64,000 nt of DNA from Seriola aureovittata (GCF_021018895.1 NC_079375.1:9332732-9396731); one strand, 5' to 3'. Counted from the stretch's first letter, positions 1-12,665 are shown. Notes: generated from the sequence alone by a model not told the origin. Program-made: numbers and translations.

Positions 1-127
1 GGGAGTAAACCACTTCATCTCAGGGTTGGCACCGGCATGTGAAACAGCAGGATCTGCTGTCGGCCCCCGCCTGCGACACGAGGAAGACATGACACGGCAG
101 AAATGAGTCAGAATCACAATTCATCCA

Positions 128-180
128 TGTTGTGTGTGTATGTGTGTGTGTCTGTGCGTGTGCGCACGTATGTGTGTGCT
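128..180. repeat. GT-rich microsatellite
   Basis: An imperfect run of alternating GT with some GC steps. ORFs that cross it encode only Val/Cys or Thr/His repeats and are not genes. Confidence 0.9.
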
Positions 181-226
181 GCGACTCGAGTAACTCGTCC
201 TGCCAGTCTTGTGTGGCGCTGTATCT

Positions 227-392
227 CAACTGGTGGAAGAAGTATTCGGATCTTGATTAAAAGTACCAATAAAGAAATTGTTATAAAAGTATTTCAAAGT
301 AAAAGTGTTGCTTTCATAATCCTGCTTAAGAACAGATGTACTGGCAGTAAAATGTACTTGAAGTATCAACAGTACTTGTTATGCAGTTAGTT
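227..392 (+). repeat. Decayed interspersed repeat of a common teleost family
   Basis: The segment opens with the motif GGTGGAAGAAGTATTCGGAT. It then strings together short AAAGTA-type words and ends near TTATGCAGT. This matches a very common fish repeat that I recognise by its wording (GTGGAAGAAGTACTCAGATC-like start, repeated 'AAAAGTA' words). A diverged copy in the opposite orientation appears around 12515-12660. Which transposon superfamily it belongs to cannot be told from one decayed copy. Confidence 0.6.
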
Positions 393-939
393 ACACAGTT
401 ATTTGTTTAAATGAAAGTTTAGAGGGGAAATCCTTTCTGGTGAAACTGATAACAACTTACAGACATATGAAACATGACAAAGAACCCCAAAGAGATGCAG
501 CTTTTTTTTTCTTTTCTTTTTGGTTTTTTAGGTTTGGAACAATTGGTTTGAACTTTTATATGTGATGTATTTTATAAACTTATCGTGTGTTTTTTAATGT
601 AAAATCTTCACTTGATAAGTAAGAACTACAGCTCTCAAATCAATGTAGTGGAATAAAAAGTAATGTTCTTCCTCTGAAATATAATGAAGTATCAAATGGA
701 AATAACTAAAGTAGATGCACTTAGTGTGACCCACTGCTGTACACCACACATACACAGTCAAAACACACACCTCACCCCAACGACGACAGAATCAGTTTTT
801 CCGCCACGAAGGGCACAAAGGTCAGGGAAACACTGGCAGTGTTTCAACAAGCCCCCCATAACAACCCCCCCCCCTGCTCCTCAGCAGGCTGCACGTTTAC
901 TATCAACAGGAAACATCTTTCACGGCACAGGAAGTGTTA

Positions 940-1054
940 CTCTCTAATTGGCCTGATGTGATTCAATGACCAGGCTGCTCTCAGCCAATGGGAGGGGGCT
1001 TATTTTAAGAGGAGGTATAAAAGGGAAGAAAAGCCTTTCCAAAAAGCTCAGATG
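940..1054 (+). promoter_or_regulatory. Orphan promoter-like cluster: two CCAAT boxes and a TATA box
   Basis: Reading rightward there is an ATTGGCC (inverted CCAAT) near 948, a CCAATGGG near 985 and a canonical TATAAAAGG starting at about 1016. An ETS-like CAGGAAGTG lies near 928. Spacing is that of a textbook focused promoter, which predicts a start near 1045, directly before the ATG at 1052. No annotated-looking gene follows. Promoter activity is inferred from motifs only. Confidence 0.5.
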
Positions 1055-1201
1055 GAACAGAGTTCTCACACTGACTACATGGTGTGCTTTCGGCTCAACT
1101 TCTGCAAAATTGTGAAGACTGTACATAGACACATTACTAAGCACATCTGGTTTCATTGTTGTTTCATGGATCCCATAACACATCGTGAAACCACAGTCTA
1201 A
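1052..1201 (+). CDS. Possible 49-residue micropeptide ORF (unrecognised)
   Basis: An uninterrupted ATG-to-TAA frame of 50 codons begins about 36 bases after the TATA box. It has G at +4 of the start context. The peptide starts MEQSSHTDYM and ends HRETTV. It is rich in His and Cys, with a basic-aromatic centre (about residues 22-38: KIVKTVHRHITKHIWFH), and has no obvious signal peptide or transmembrane helix. I do not recognise a family. An ORF of this length occurs often by chance, so the only real support is its position under a strong-looking promoter. It could equally be the 5' end of a noncoding transcript or a spliced first exon. Confidence 0.2.
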   Translation: MEQSSHTDYMVCFRLNFCKIVKTVHRHITKHIWFHCCFMDPITHRETTV

Positions 1202-3380
1202 GCAAAAGAAGATGGGGGGGAAACCCAGAGTGCAAAAAAAAATTTGACCTCATTATGATTCTGCAGTCTTGGCATATGCATTCCTCCTCGCACATTTTAT
1301 GAACAGAGAAAAATGATCCATGTATCCAGTAGCCTGTAATATATCAAATCATAAATCATACAGAAGCTAACAGGCGTATGAAGGTGAGAGGAAGGCCCCG
1401 TTGAGAAGGATTTACTGTTACTTTTTTCACATTTGGAGCTCTGCCTCATGACGGAGCAGTTACCCCCTCAGCTGCCACTGATGCCACAATCTCTTTTTTT
1501 TTTTTTTCTTTTTTACTCTGCACATTCCTAAAGGTGACTGTTCTTGCCAACTTTGAGATTTTTTTTTTCTTTGCTGCTTCAATGGACTGCAAGAGGCATG
1601 AGAGCAGAGCCAAAAATATCATTACACAGAGGGTGACATTAGGAGAGAGCGGCCAAGCAACGGGGAACTATGACGGAGTTCCCTGATTAGTGACTTACAA
1701 TACAGAAACAAAGGGCCTCTGAAATCACAGGAAACAGAACAATCAAAGAGCCGGTGCACATTCCAAGAAAAGCAGTACACCGCAGAAACACAACGTGATC
1801 CAGGACATAGCTGCGTCTGAACGTCTGATGAAAGCTTCAGCTTAGCAAGTACAGTGAATTATTACTAAAGAATGACACCAAGGACGGGGCAAATAGCTGA
1901 AATCAGATTCTATCTTTGATCGCTGTTCCTCACATTTTCCTGCTGAGGGAGCGAAAATCACAAGAAGAAATGAATCTAAGCCATATTTGGACAAGAGCTG
2001 ACCCTAATTATAACCTCCACACTGTTTGAATCGGTCTTATAATCTCAGTGACAGGTATTTTCATACACTTGCAGATGCAAAACCTCCAAACCCTCAATAC
2101 CGTGGGGTCCCCAACCCCCCCAAAAAAACACCACCACGGCCCACACAGCTTCCCCGTGATCCATCAGATCTCAGCCTGGATTCAGGAAATAACTGGCTCC
2201 TTCCTTTTCTCCAAAATGGCAGCTTTGTTTCCGCAGCATTGGTTTGCTGGATTAGAACAATTCCCCACCAGCCCATAATTTGTGGGATTCTCATAACACG
2301 ACACACCCTGCCATACATTTCCATTATAACCCCATTTTGTCCTCTGATGAGGATATTTCAGGATAAAGAAGGACATAGCTGGTTTTTGGTGAAGGACCCC
2401 TTTGCTTGTGGGGGGCTGCTTTGGGTTACAGGCTCCATGGATGAGCTTCTGGCCTCTAAATGTCTCACGTTTCTCCTCAGTTCTTCAGTTAACAGGTAAC
2501 AGCAGGGTTGGGTGGAAAACCTTCAATGTGGTCGCACAAATTCTAGCTCAAGTAGAGATGAAGGGGATCTATTTTCAGCAAAATGTGCTGTTTATCTCTG
2601 TGTGTAAAACCAGTGGGGAACCTTTTCCCCCACAAGTCAGGCCCACTTCTCTAACTTCTCTAACACGTGACTATCTATGCGATGCAGCTGCTAGATTATC
2701 TGTTTTCTCATTTCTCGTTTTAAAGTCTTTTTCTTTTTTCTTTTTCAACCAATTGATCAGCAATAACTAGTTGATGAATTGAAACATAATACTTTCTGTG
2801 TCTCTCTACAGGATTAGAAGTATGATCTATTGGGAATCCCTCGTCGCAGGTATCAAATGCAGAGAACAGAACAAGCTGTGAGTCCTCTCTCTGTGTTTCC
2901 TGTCCAACAGCGTATCAGTCAGGCTTGTGCAACGCAATGGGGCGAGGGCCAAAAGTGCCAGATGAGTATAAATCTTAGCAGAGTCGACCTCAGAGTGTGC
3001 AAAAACGAATGAGGGCCCAGCAGTTCCCTTGGCTCACTCAAGACTCACACATTATATACACAACTGGTGTACATGTGTTCCAGTTAATCCCTGATTTGAA
3101 AGACAACATTCGACATGAGCCTCAGCGCAGGCAAGAATGTGGTGTCTCTGTCGCGGGCGTCCATGCTGCCGAGCCGATCGTAGACAAAGCACAAAAGAAA
3201 GACGCACAGATCAAGAGACAATGTGAACGCAGATCTCAGTCTTGATCTGGTGTTTAAGCTGAGCAGGAAGATTACAGAAACCTCAACACATATCACTCAG
3301 AAATAAAGTGTTGTTGTTTTATTCCATTACACCATCGCTCCATAAACAAAGCAACAACATTCACACATGAAGCTGCACTG
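1202..3380. other. Intergenic, no gene recognised
   Basis: Holds T-runs near 1493-1515 and 1560-1570 and a purine-rich patch, with ORFs that lack ATG starts or homology. The longest frame (2026-2499) opens with TTG and has a low-complexity proline-rich beginning. No tRNA, snRNA or convincing exon was seen on either strand. Confidence 0.6.
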
Positions 3381-3381
3381 G

Positions 3382-3418
<37 letters not shown>

Positions 3419-3465
3419 ATGCACACGCACACGCACACGCACACACACAGACACATACACACACA
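3381..3465. repeat. (CA)n microsatellite
   Basis: About 85 bases of CA repeats interrupted by CG and TG steps. The Thr/His-repeat ORF through it is an artefact. Confidence 0.95.
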
Positions 3466-6400
3466 AATCCAAATGTTATTGATTATTGCATTCTTGCTGA
3501 ATCTTTATATAGATACCAACTCCAAAAGGGGCACTACATTGAGCAGAGAGGAACTGTGATTGTTCATTGCAAACATGCAAGCTACCTCAGTTTGCGTTAA
3601 CCCACAACACACAAATGCTCACGCTCACACACACGAAACACACACTTCAGGAAACTATGGCCAAACTGTGAGAAGATTCACTGTTCGAAAAACAGGAAGT
3701 GGTTACCAGCTGCATTAAACCAGAGTACACCTCTGTAATACTTACTCTTAAAATACACTGGCAACCTACTATCTGACTTCTTTAAAAGGGTAAAGCAGAA
3801 CTGAGAAAACTGTTTCACCACCTTCTCAAATTGAATTTTTTATTTGTTTTATTTGCATAAGAGACAGATGACAGTTCAAACATGCACATTATTCAAGTAG
3901 TCACATTTGTGTTGGAATGCAGTTCCTCAAAGAAGCTGTCTCTTGTCATTAGAAAGTTGTACTCACATGCATGTGAGCCCTTGTCAAAGAACATCTCTAT
4001 CCCTTTAACAAAAGAATGTCTGAATTGCATAAGATGCCAGGCAGGTAGATTAGCAGAAGCTTATTCTCCTGCACCGTGTCTGTGCCTCGGGTTAAACAGA
4101 GCAGCTGCATTTGAGAGTGTCACCCAGAGCTGCAGGGTTTTCCTTCCAAATGAGAGCACATGCATTTATGGATCAAGTATGTTTATCCTCTCAGCCCGCG
4201 CCGCAGGTTGAAGTACATGACCTGTCCTGCTGCAGAGAAGTGCCCGGACACGCTGACAATCGTGAGGGCTCAGATCGGAACAAAAAACAAGAAGGGCATG
4301 ACTTGAGCCGAAGAGTCATTACCTGAGCCGTTAGTGTCAAAGGACAACACAGGCAACAGGTCTCGTGAAGAGCCTGTGTGAGAACAGGTTCTGACAGTTG
4401 AGCTGAGCTGCAAACAAGCCAGGCCTGTTAAGTGCTTAAGGAGAACTCAGGTGAGTTTTAAGCGGTCAGTCAAGGTTGAGAAGGTTGAGACCTCAAGCTC
4501 TCCAGAGGTCATGGACTCAGAGAGTCAGCCGCTTTAACTTTTGACCTCTCAAGAAGCCTCAGAGACGTGGTCAAAGGGTCAGATGTTGAGGAGTGACAGT
4601 TGCACTGTATCGGCTTTCCCCGCACAGTCACAGCACATGCCGTTGCTAAGCACTGGGTGTGTGTGTATGTGTATTCACAACGTGTTGCACTTACTATTCA
4701 CTATGACAGCACAAGATGATCACATATTTTGGGAACAGCTGGTTGATGAATAAGAGACTCACCACGGTACGTCAACAGTCCGTCACTGTAGTAATAACCT
4801 CGGCCATTCACAAACACACATGACCCTGCCTCAACATATTACAAAAATATGCATTGAAACCTGAACTAGACATACCAGTTGATTACATATAAAGTTCTGT
4901 AACTACCGTCATTCTTTTTCTTTTGTCAGATGGTGTCATCTTCTTACATTTCAACGCTTTTTTATGCTTTTAGTTTAGTCTTCACTCCTCAGCATTTCAG
5001 CTATGATAAGAACCAGCCCCCGTTTATTTTCACCCCACAAAAAGCCCGTAAATTACCGTCTGATCAATGGTGGGCCCCATTCAGGAAATGAGTGAACAGG
5101 CACAGATGATTCAAGAGATACAGGTTATTAAAGAGCAGCGGGGGAAAGGGGGAGTTTGAAGTAAACCAGTCGGGTGAGGCCCCTGAGCCATTACAGTAGG
5201 TTAATTATACCTTAGTTGAAGTGTTAAATAGACCAGTAACCTGCGCTTTGGTGCCATTTATTGAAGCCAGGTGTAGTAAATAAATCAATTAGGTATGTGG
5301 CTTCAGAAGTAATTTGACTCACTTCACTCCTTGGGGGAGTTTTCGAAGCTGTCTCTGACTTTATGTCGGGTATCATGTGGGTATTTTCACTTCTGCTACA
5401 GTAGTAAAACACTACTGTATTTAAAATAGATGGAAATCCTCCAACTGTAAACAACTTTGTACAGATTTTAAATCAGGTTAAACCAGTGGATTGCACATAG
5501 CCACAAAAGTAACTGCTGAAAGTTTTAGAGGAAACCGACATGCGGCTCAGTAAACCACTCTCTCCGTTGAGGTAGCACACTTCACTCATGATGAACTGAA
5601 TATTTTACATTGGTGTGGATTCGCCCTGTGCATCGCGGACCCACCTGGTTAGCTGACAAAACCACACTACAAACACCAATTCCTGTCAGCAGCCTCAAAG
5701 TGAAAGAGGGACACATCAAAATCTGAATGCTGCGCGTGCCAAATGGTCGGTACACACCGGATCTCGTTTTTTTGTCAACCACAGGTTGTTATCTTCTCTG
5801 GCTTTTTGCAGCCAAACCCAAAAATCTAAATTACTCAGTTGCAGATACACCCTCAGCACCTGAACACTCCCTTTAACTGTTCTAACTGTCCAAAGCAGAA
5901 AGGGCACTGATTTAGTTGTTGCACCCAGAAATCACCTCACCGTCAACTCAGCTCAAACTGAATCCCACATTGCAGCAACCATTTAAAAAAAAATATCAAT
6001 CAAACAGTAATGTGGTTTAGATATTACACTGTGCAAGCAAAAAGGTAGTGATACTGAATATACTCCACTAGATACAATCTGTCAGTATCTTTCTCACCCC
6101 TCACCCGCTTGAGAAACAGGGGTGTTTTATAGCAGCTTGACTCGGGGTTAATGTCCCTGTGCTCCTTTGGAGATAGCATCTGTAATGTGCAGAGGAACGC
6201 GTCTGACCCCCTGAGTGTCACAGCTTGATGAGTTATTGACTGACTGGATGCTGGACGGCTTGCAGGCGAACTTGTGATGCTTCCTGGCCTTGAGACATAC
6301 AGAAGAGCAGAATCCACCTGTGTGGATTTGAGTTTCTGTAATTACTCTGACTGAGGCAGCTGCCAAGGCAGATATTTGGAAAAGGATTATGAATTTGGGG

Positions 6401-7716
6401 AAATAAAGTGTGTCATTAAATGGGTATTCCAGCAATTTAGTATTACAATTTCACAAATTTCACAAAAAAAAAAAAAATAGAACAGTCAAATTGAAGCAAC
6501 ATTGGTAGACATATTCTGAATTTTATTCAAACTCCCAAAATGCTGGTTCTTTCCCATAATGCAGGCTGATAGTGGCTTTTATCAGATCCTCTCTACCTTC
6601 TTAACCAGTCAGTCACATACTGGCGAACGTGCTTACAGGGGGGGAGAGATGCTGTGGTTGTGGTATACAGTAGCTCCTCCCCTGTGCTATTCCTGCATTA
6701 TACATATAATGTATACATTATACAGTAGTTTTTATAGACCAAGTGTGACAACTAAACTGAACTTCATGTGTAAAATCAGTGGAGTGCGTCTTATCATAAA
6801 ATCATAAAGATCAACACGAGTCTTTGGAACTTCTTCTGGCCCGTCTTTGGCCCCGATCCTGAGAGTGACAAACTTTTCTCATATAGATTTAGTCACATAT
6901 CCCAGCTGAAGCCTGATACAGACACATCTCTACCTTTTGACCCTTGTACATGACACTTCAGCTGATGACCTGTCACTGCCTCCCACTAGATTTCAAATAC
7001 GATAACTACCATTCACTACGTAGTTCCCTCATTTCACCATCACGTTGCAAGTCACAATCACTCATTTCCCACACAAACCACCAATAAGCTCCTGACAGGT
7101 TGGGTTGAAATTGCATCAGGCTTTTGGCCTTTTAAGAGACCCGTGCTTTCAATGTCATCCATTTAGCAAAACAACCCCGTTCAGGAGTACAGGATCAATA
7201 TCCACTCTCTGAAAGAGCGTGGTTCTGTGAAAACAGACGAGTGCACTCAAGGAATCGTAACCAGGTGTAGGGGAGGAAATACCTGGAGCATTCCTTGCTG
7301 CAGGAATGTTTTTATTAGCCTTTTTACAAATGTCGCCATTTCGAGGTGTGTACACTATAAAGTGCACTGCAGGCTGGATCGCTCAATCAAGCAGAGCGTG
7401 GCTTCAATGGAGAACCTGTGTCAAGGCCGGGGTTATGCTATTTGAACAGCTGGCACAGTTTAGTTCGGCATGTTCAAATGTGCACTGGTCCGAAGCTGTC
7501 GTACCACACCGAGGAAAAAAACACACGCCTCCCCCAGGTTTCAGCAGGATAGACTCCACTTTATACAGTGTCATCATAATCAAAGCGTTGATCGAACAGT
7601 TGACATGCTGACACTAGACACATGCAAACAGAGCAGAAAAGGCCTAATAACGTCTCATTTTCAATCAAATCATTTTCACATGCACAGTCAATAAGTTTTG
7701 ACGTGATAGTTTCACA
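3466..7716. other. Intergenic, no gene recognised
   Basis: About 4.2 kb without a coding signal I can support: no frame combines an ATG, splice sites and a familiar protein. It includes an A-run at 6462-6477. Some stretches (for example 5590-5790) read like worn repeats but could not be assigned. Given its place upstream of klf2, distal regulatory elements are possible but not demonstrable here. Confidence 0.55.
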
Positions 7717-8142
7717 TTTTGAGAAACGTGCTTATTCACTTTCTTGCCGGGAGTTGGATCAGAAGATCGATATCGTGTTTTCCAGTAAATATGGAGCTAC
7801 AGCAGCTGAGCTTAGTTCAGGGACTGGAAATGGGGGGAAACGGCTAGTCTGGTTCTGTCCCGTAAAACCACAAATTGTTGTTTTTCCATACCTATATACA
7901 CACGAATTCAACAAACAAGATATAATGTGTTAATTAGTGAGCTTTAGAGGTGCTGTTAAATGGATTTTGTAAGCTTCTGGCAGAGCTTGGCCAGCTGTGT
8001 TCCCCTGTCTCCAGTGTTTGTGCTAAGCTAAGCGAATTGGTTTCTGGTTATACTTTCATATTTAGCTTATAAACCTGAGAGTGGTCTCAATCCTCTTAAT
8101 TAACTCTCGATGAGAAAAAGTGAATAAAAGTATGTTCCAAAA
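7717..8142. mobile_element. Palindromic MITE-like element, common teleost type
   Basis: The left end reads GAGAAACGTGCTTATTCACT. The right end, reverse-complemented, reads as a diverged copy of the same sequence (a TTATTCACTTT core, then a GAGAGTTA-like block). Long internal blocks such as TTAATTAGTGAGCTTTAGAG and GTGCTAAGCTAAGC are characteristic of an abundant non-autonomous fish element I recognise by wording. It encodes nothing and is well decayed. The superfamily is not determined here. Confidence 0.7.
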
Positions 8143-8879
8143 AGGCAAATTATTCCTCTGAGGTGAAAAGCAGGTATGACAAATATTTCCAATAGTAAAA
8201 TAACTTGTATTTCATGATGTGCGTTGAGCCTGACCAGCTCTTTGAATTGTCATGTGTCCAAAGGCCGGTCTGAAAATGTTCCAGTGCTTTCAGAGTGGCC
8301 CACTTCAAGCCCCTGAGAGCCTGCCTATTCTCATTTATCAAATAAAAAGCACCTTTCTTTGCACTATGGAGAGAAAAAAACATTTTCTCAGCCAGTGAAG
8401 CCATGTGTGTGTGGTGTGACGAGTGGGACCGGTATGATTCCTGGTGTTAACAGCTAATAAATTGGGGCCCATCCCCCCGGTGCTCTACTGGCTCAATTAT
8501 ATCCACATGTAGCCATTATTCCTGCCATGTTAGCCGGAGTGAGCTGCATATTTTTAAAAGGTGGGTTTCCATAACACTTGCTGAAAGCTACGTTGGTTGT
8601 CGAGACACATGTTTGGGTTCTGTGGAAGCCAGACGCTTGCTGTTTTAATGCAGAGCTGCTGTTGAACGCCGCATGGAACCAGTGTGCACCCCTTTGTTTT
8701 CAAACGTCTCACCTCAGTAATGTGTGTACAGACGATAAACAGGTTTATTACCTGAATAAAGTCGCAAACTGAAAAACCTTTCCCCACAGAGAAAAGAAAG
8801 AGGAGTGTTTTTCCCCCTCAGTTCTTGGGTATTTCAACACTTTTCAACACTACATCTGACAGGGCAGTTTATTAAATAC

Positions 8880-9060
8880 ACCTGCCTAAAACGAATGCAG
8901 CCTATTACAACACTGCAATAAATCTTCTCTTCATGTAGTTCGTCATGTTCAACTGTATTGCGTTATACTGAGAAGCGTGTCTAATATTTAGTCTATCTTT
9001 ATTTTTTATTAATTGGTTGTACCAAATGTTAGATACACCTCTCAGTATTTGAGCATTCGA
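8880..9060. mobile_element. Small foldback repeat remnant
   Basis: ATACTGAGAAGCGTGTCTAA near 8967 is repeated in inverted orientation near 9029-9051 (TTAGATACACCTCTCAGTA). This gives an imperfect hairpin of about 20-bp arms. The flanking AATGCAGCCTATTACAACAC wording is also typical of a dispersed fish repeat. It looks like a decayed non-autonomous DNA element. Confidence 0.5.
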
Positions 9061-9497
9061 TAACCCTACCCTTTCTATTACAGTCAGTGTTCTCAATAAA
9101 AAACCATCAATTACACTAAAATATCAAAATATTGAAGTGATGTTTGTCCGGGTGATGAAGGTTGACAGTATATTAGTTGGTCTATCCCAGTATCAACTGG
9201 TTTACTTTTGCATCTTAACAATGTAAACAACCGGCCAGTGTTATGCAACACACTATTCAAATTAGTGCAGTGCAATTAACCCTTGTAAATACTGTAGGTT
9301 ACTGGGAGCTCTGTTTGGTGACAGTTATCTTTAACAGTGAAACTCAGTTGCTCTTTAGTTATGTTAATTCGCTAAAGATACGTAGCTGCATGCTTCCCAG
9401 CAGGTATAAATGTGTTTTCTCTGTCTTGTGTTTTTAGCAAATGTTTGAAGGTTTCTGGAATTGGAGTAGGACTGGAGCCAGCTCTTTGAATGTCACG

Positions 9498-9750
9498 CAG
9501 ATGGCGCGTGCCAACCTTTTTCTCCTAAACATTCCCCCACCCCACCCCCCCACCCACCACCCCCCACCCCTCGTCCCCCTTCCTTTTCCAACAGGGGGAT
9601 GGAGAGCCTCAATGCTATCATTCTTTGATTCTGTTTGAATCTGGCCGCGTGTGAGCAGGAAAAGGAGCCAAACGTGCTTCCTGAGTTGTCCGGGGGGGAA
9701 ACGCTGTAATAAGCAAGGGGTGGGTGGTTAAAAATAACTGGGCTATATAA
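9498..9750 (+). promoter_or_regulatory. Orphan muscle-type promoter cluster (E-box, M-CAT, CACCC, MEF2, TATA)
   Basis: In order: CAGATG (E-box, 9498-9503), CATTCCC (M-CAT-like, 9530-9536), C-rich CACCC repeats (about 9537-9570), GGGGTGGGTGG (9717-9727, CACCC on the other strand), TTAAAAATAA (9728-9737, exact fit to the MEF2 consensus YTAWWWWTAR), and TATATAA (9744-9750) inside a near-palindrome. This arrangement resembles striated-muscle promoters. The predicted start is near 9775. The first ATG (9814) opens only a 23-codon frame, so a noncoding or spliced transcript is more likely. Function is inferred from motifs. Confidence 0.4.
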
Positions 9751-9829
9751 GCCCAGAGCAGGATCCCACTCACTCTCAAACTCTCACTGACTCTCACTCA
9801 GTCAGGACGTCCCATGCAGGCCCAGCGCT

Positions 9830-12509
9830 ACCTCTCACACTTACACACTGTTTTTCCATGGAAGCTAGTGGAGTACGCCACATGAGGCAGAGCTGATCCT
9901 CACCGCAGTGACGGAATACTTACAGACCTGACACAGACATGATGCATGCCTAAATTCATGTCACTGACAGCCCAATAACAACTTGTATGTGACAACACAG
10001 GGTCTCGTCCTGGAGAATATGAGACATACATCTATACAATGAGCCATACAACCCCCAGTTTTTGGCACCTTGTGGAAGCAAATGCAAAATAACGAGGAAA
10101 TGACACTGTTTAACTGTTAACAAGAAGCCGCGCTGTTTGTGGGGCATGTATATTATACTTCTTTTAGAAAAGCATAAGTGAAAGGATGAGGTGGAAGTAC
10201 AGCAACTTTATTGTTTTACATATAGGAGTCATGCTTTTGTCGTATCGCTCACAATTATAGTGAGTCCTTTTTCCTTTCTTTTTTTCTTTATTTCCAAGAA
10301 AGACACCAAAATAGGCTGCATCCTTTTTGTTGTAATGTTATATCTCAAAATAAAAGATGCAAGTGACAAAAAAAAAAAAGTCTTAATGACCCCCCTCACA
10401 TACAAGCTCTGCTATTGTGAAATGATGCGCATGTTTCCCAATGGTAAAACTATTGTGTAAATCTCAATTCAGGGAAAGAGATTTACAGAGGCTTCGGTGG
10501 AAACGTTGCGCATCCATGCTCAACAATTGTTTGATAATGTGATTTCAGTGGTTCCTCTTCTGCAGGAAAGGGTAGTCAAATGTGCAGGTCATCCAAAGTG
10601 CTGCAGGTTGGGAGAAATTGATTTGACTTAAGGACACAGGGTCAAGAATTTGTGGAGGACACTGAATCCCCACCAGCTCCGAGGTGTTTGTCCTTGTTTG
10701 GACCTTTGAACTGTGCGCAGATGGGGGCAAGCAAAAGGAGAATTTCCCTACAGGGATCAATTAAGTCCCACTTCTTTATGGACTCCTCACAGATCTCTTT
10801 AACTGAAACCTCCATTGAGAAATGTTTTTTATGTGGGCTGCTGCAGTCAAAAGAGTGTCCCACCCATCATATGCAAGGCCCCGAACATTCGCCCAATTTG
10901 CCCAAATAAAATTCTCTCGTCGGGTACGTACACTTCTCCACAGGAAGTGACGGATCAGAATGAAATACAAACCTGTCTCTTAAACGTCACACGAATTAGT
11001 GAGTGCTCCCTCCGAGGGAAACACTGGACCTGCCAGGTACAGCTTTCTTTTCTTTTCTTTTCTTTTTTCTTTTTTTTTTTTGCTTCTCTCATCCCTTTGC
11101 TACACTTCACCGAGCAGTGCACGCTGTGAGCAGTTTCACATGATTTCAGGCTACTCGAGTGCAAATGTTTCGGTCCTCTCAGGCTGACGTTTGAATCCGC
11201 CAGGTGCAGAATTGTCTAGTAAAGTCTTTATACAGTTCTGCTGCAAATCTCTGTTAACTAGGTCTGGTTACATCATGACATTTAACTGTGAGTTAATGAT
11301 GGGTAAACCAGCTGCGAGAAGCTTCCATAGTTGTGAGTGAGTTTCGGTCAGGACCAGTAAGTTTACTCATTACTATAAGTAACAGTTAATTAATGAAATC
11401 ACATTCTGATAATGTGGATTTATTATTTATTATGCAAATGAGAAATAATGAGTTATTATTGATTTGTGAACTCTTAGCAAGAAACTGAATAACCTAACGT
11501 TATGCAAGGTAAAAAGTTTGGACAAAAGTTTAAAATGAAGCGCAAATCGCTGAGATTATGAAAAGTTCAGTGACAAAGATATTCTGTAGACACAGCTAGA
11601 TGTTCACAGCCACTAATATTCAACAGGTGAAAAATTGCAACATGGCCTCCACGGCATGGGAATTTTTCAAAACACACAAAACAGAACTGTTTTTGCAAGT
11701 AAATTATGAGATATGACCGTAACTACTAAGAGGTCAGCAGGGATTAAGTTCCTTAAAATCAAACTTTGGAGCATTACAAAGCATTGAAGGTGGCTGAGTA
11801 ACAGGGGAAGTGAGAGCTCGCTCACTCTCACTGGTAGCGGAGCAGAGGAGGACTGCTACACAGAGCAGGGGTCAGAGGCAGTGGCCTTACTGGACTCCTG
11901 CTGTGTGACGCACTTTCCACTGAACACACAGTAAAGATCAGGGATCAGGATGTGGACACCTCACAGCTGCACTCACAGGGTTTCCTGGTGATGGTAGACA
12001 TGACAGCTTGATGAGAGGTGGTGCATCTGTCATGTAGCGCTGAGCTTGGTTATTCTGTGTTAGGTCTGATGATCATATTCAGAACTCTTTTTTTTCCTCT
12101 TTTTTTTTTTACTGCACCTTTTGCAGAAGGGTGTAAGTGTAAGCACATAGTGTAAGAGCAGTTCTGAGGTACTTCAAATGTTTTACTTTACTTCATACTT
12201 CAATGGCACTACATTAATAGGGAATTATATGATATGTTACGACATAAAATCCAAAATAAAACATGTTAAAGTGAAAACACTTGTTTCCAATATGGTCCCA
12301 GAATGTTAAAAGACAGGGAAACATAACTCTGTGACTATTGTGCTCTTTACACTCTAAGTATATATGACAAATATATTAAACTACCCAACAGTACAGAAGG
12401 AACATTATAGCTCCACAACCAGATGAATGGCTGTTTACAGATGAATACATCAGTAATAATAATCAAGCATTGTAATATATGATGACATAATACTGACAGG
12501 GGCCATTGT
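9830..12509. other. Intergenic, no gene recognised
   Basis: Contains several homopolymer runs (10368-10379, 11063-11081, 12089-12110) and a pyrimidine-rich block at 11041-11080. ORFs are short and without recognisable domains. No exon of ap1m1, the human neighbour on this side of KLF2, was found. Confidence 0.55.
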
Positions 12510-12665
12510 GTCTGCATAATGAGTACTCTTACTTTTGAGACTTCATGTATAGTTGTCTGTTATTACTTAGTAACTCAAATAAACTTTTAAATGAAAGCCC
12601 TTTAGTGGTAATGGGATATTTGTACTCTTCTCCTTACAGTAGGCTACTTCTTTCACCTCTGCTGA
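12510..12665 (-). repeat. Decayed copy of the family seen at 227-392
   Basis: GCATAATGAGTACTCTTACT near the left end and CTACTTCTTTCACCTCTGC near the right are the reverse complement of the words that end and begin the copy at 227-392. The middle is strongly diverged. Confidence 0.45.

Noticed and set aside
1148..1193. Hairpin considered as a microRNA precursor
   Set aside because: The stem is short (8 perfect pairs plus patchy inner pairing) and about 46 bases in all, too small and mismatched for a typical pre-miRNA, and no known seed was recognised.
2026..2499. 157-codon frame in the klf2 upstream flank
   Set aside because: It begins with TTG rather than ATG, starts with low-complexity proline-rich sequence, has no splice context and resembles no family.
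3381..3465. Regular spacing considered as a CRISPR or satellite array
   Set aside because: It is a plain dinucleotide microsatellite in a vertebrate genome, without spacers.
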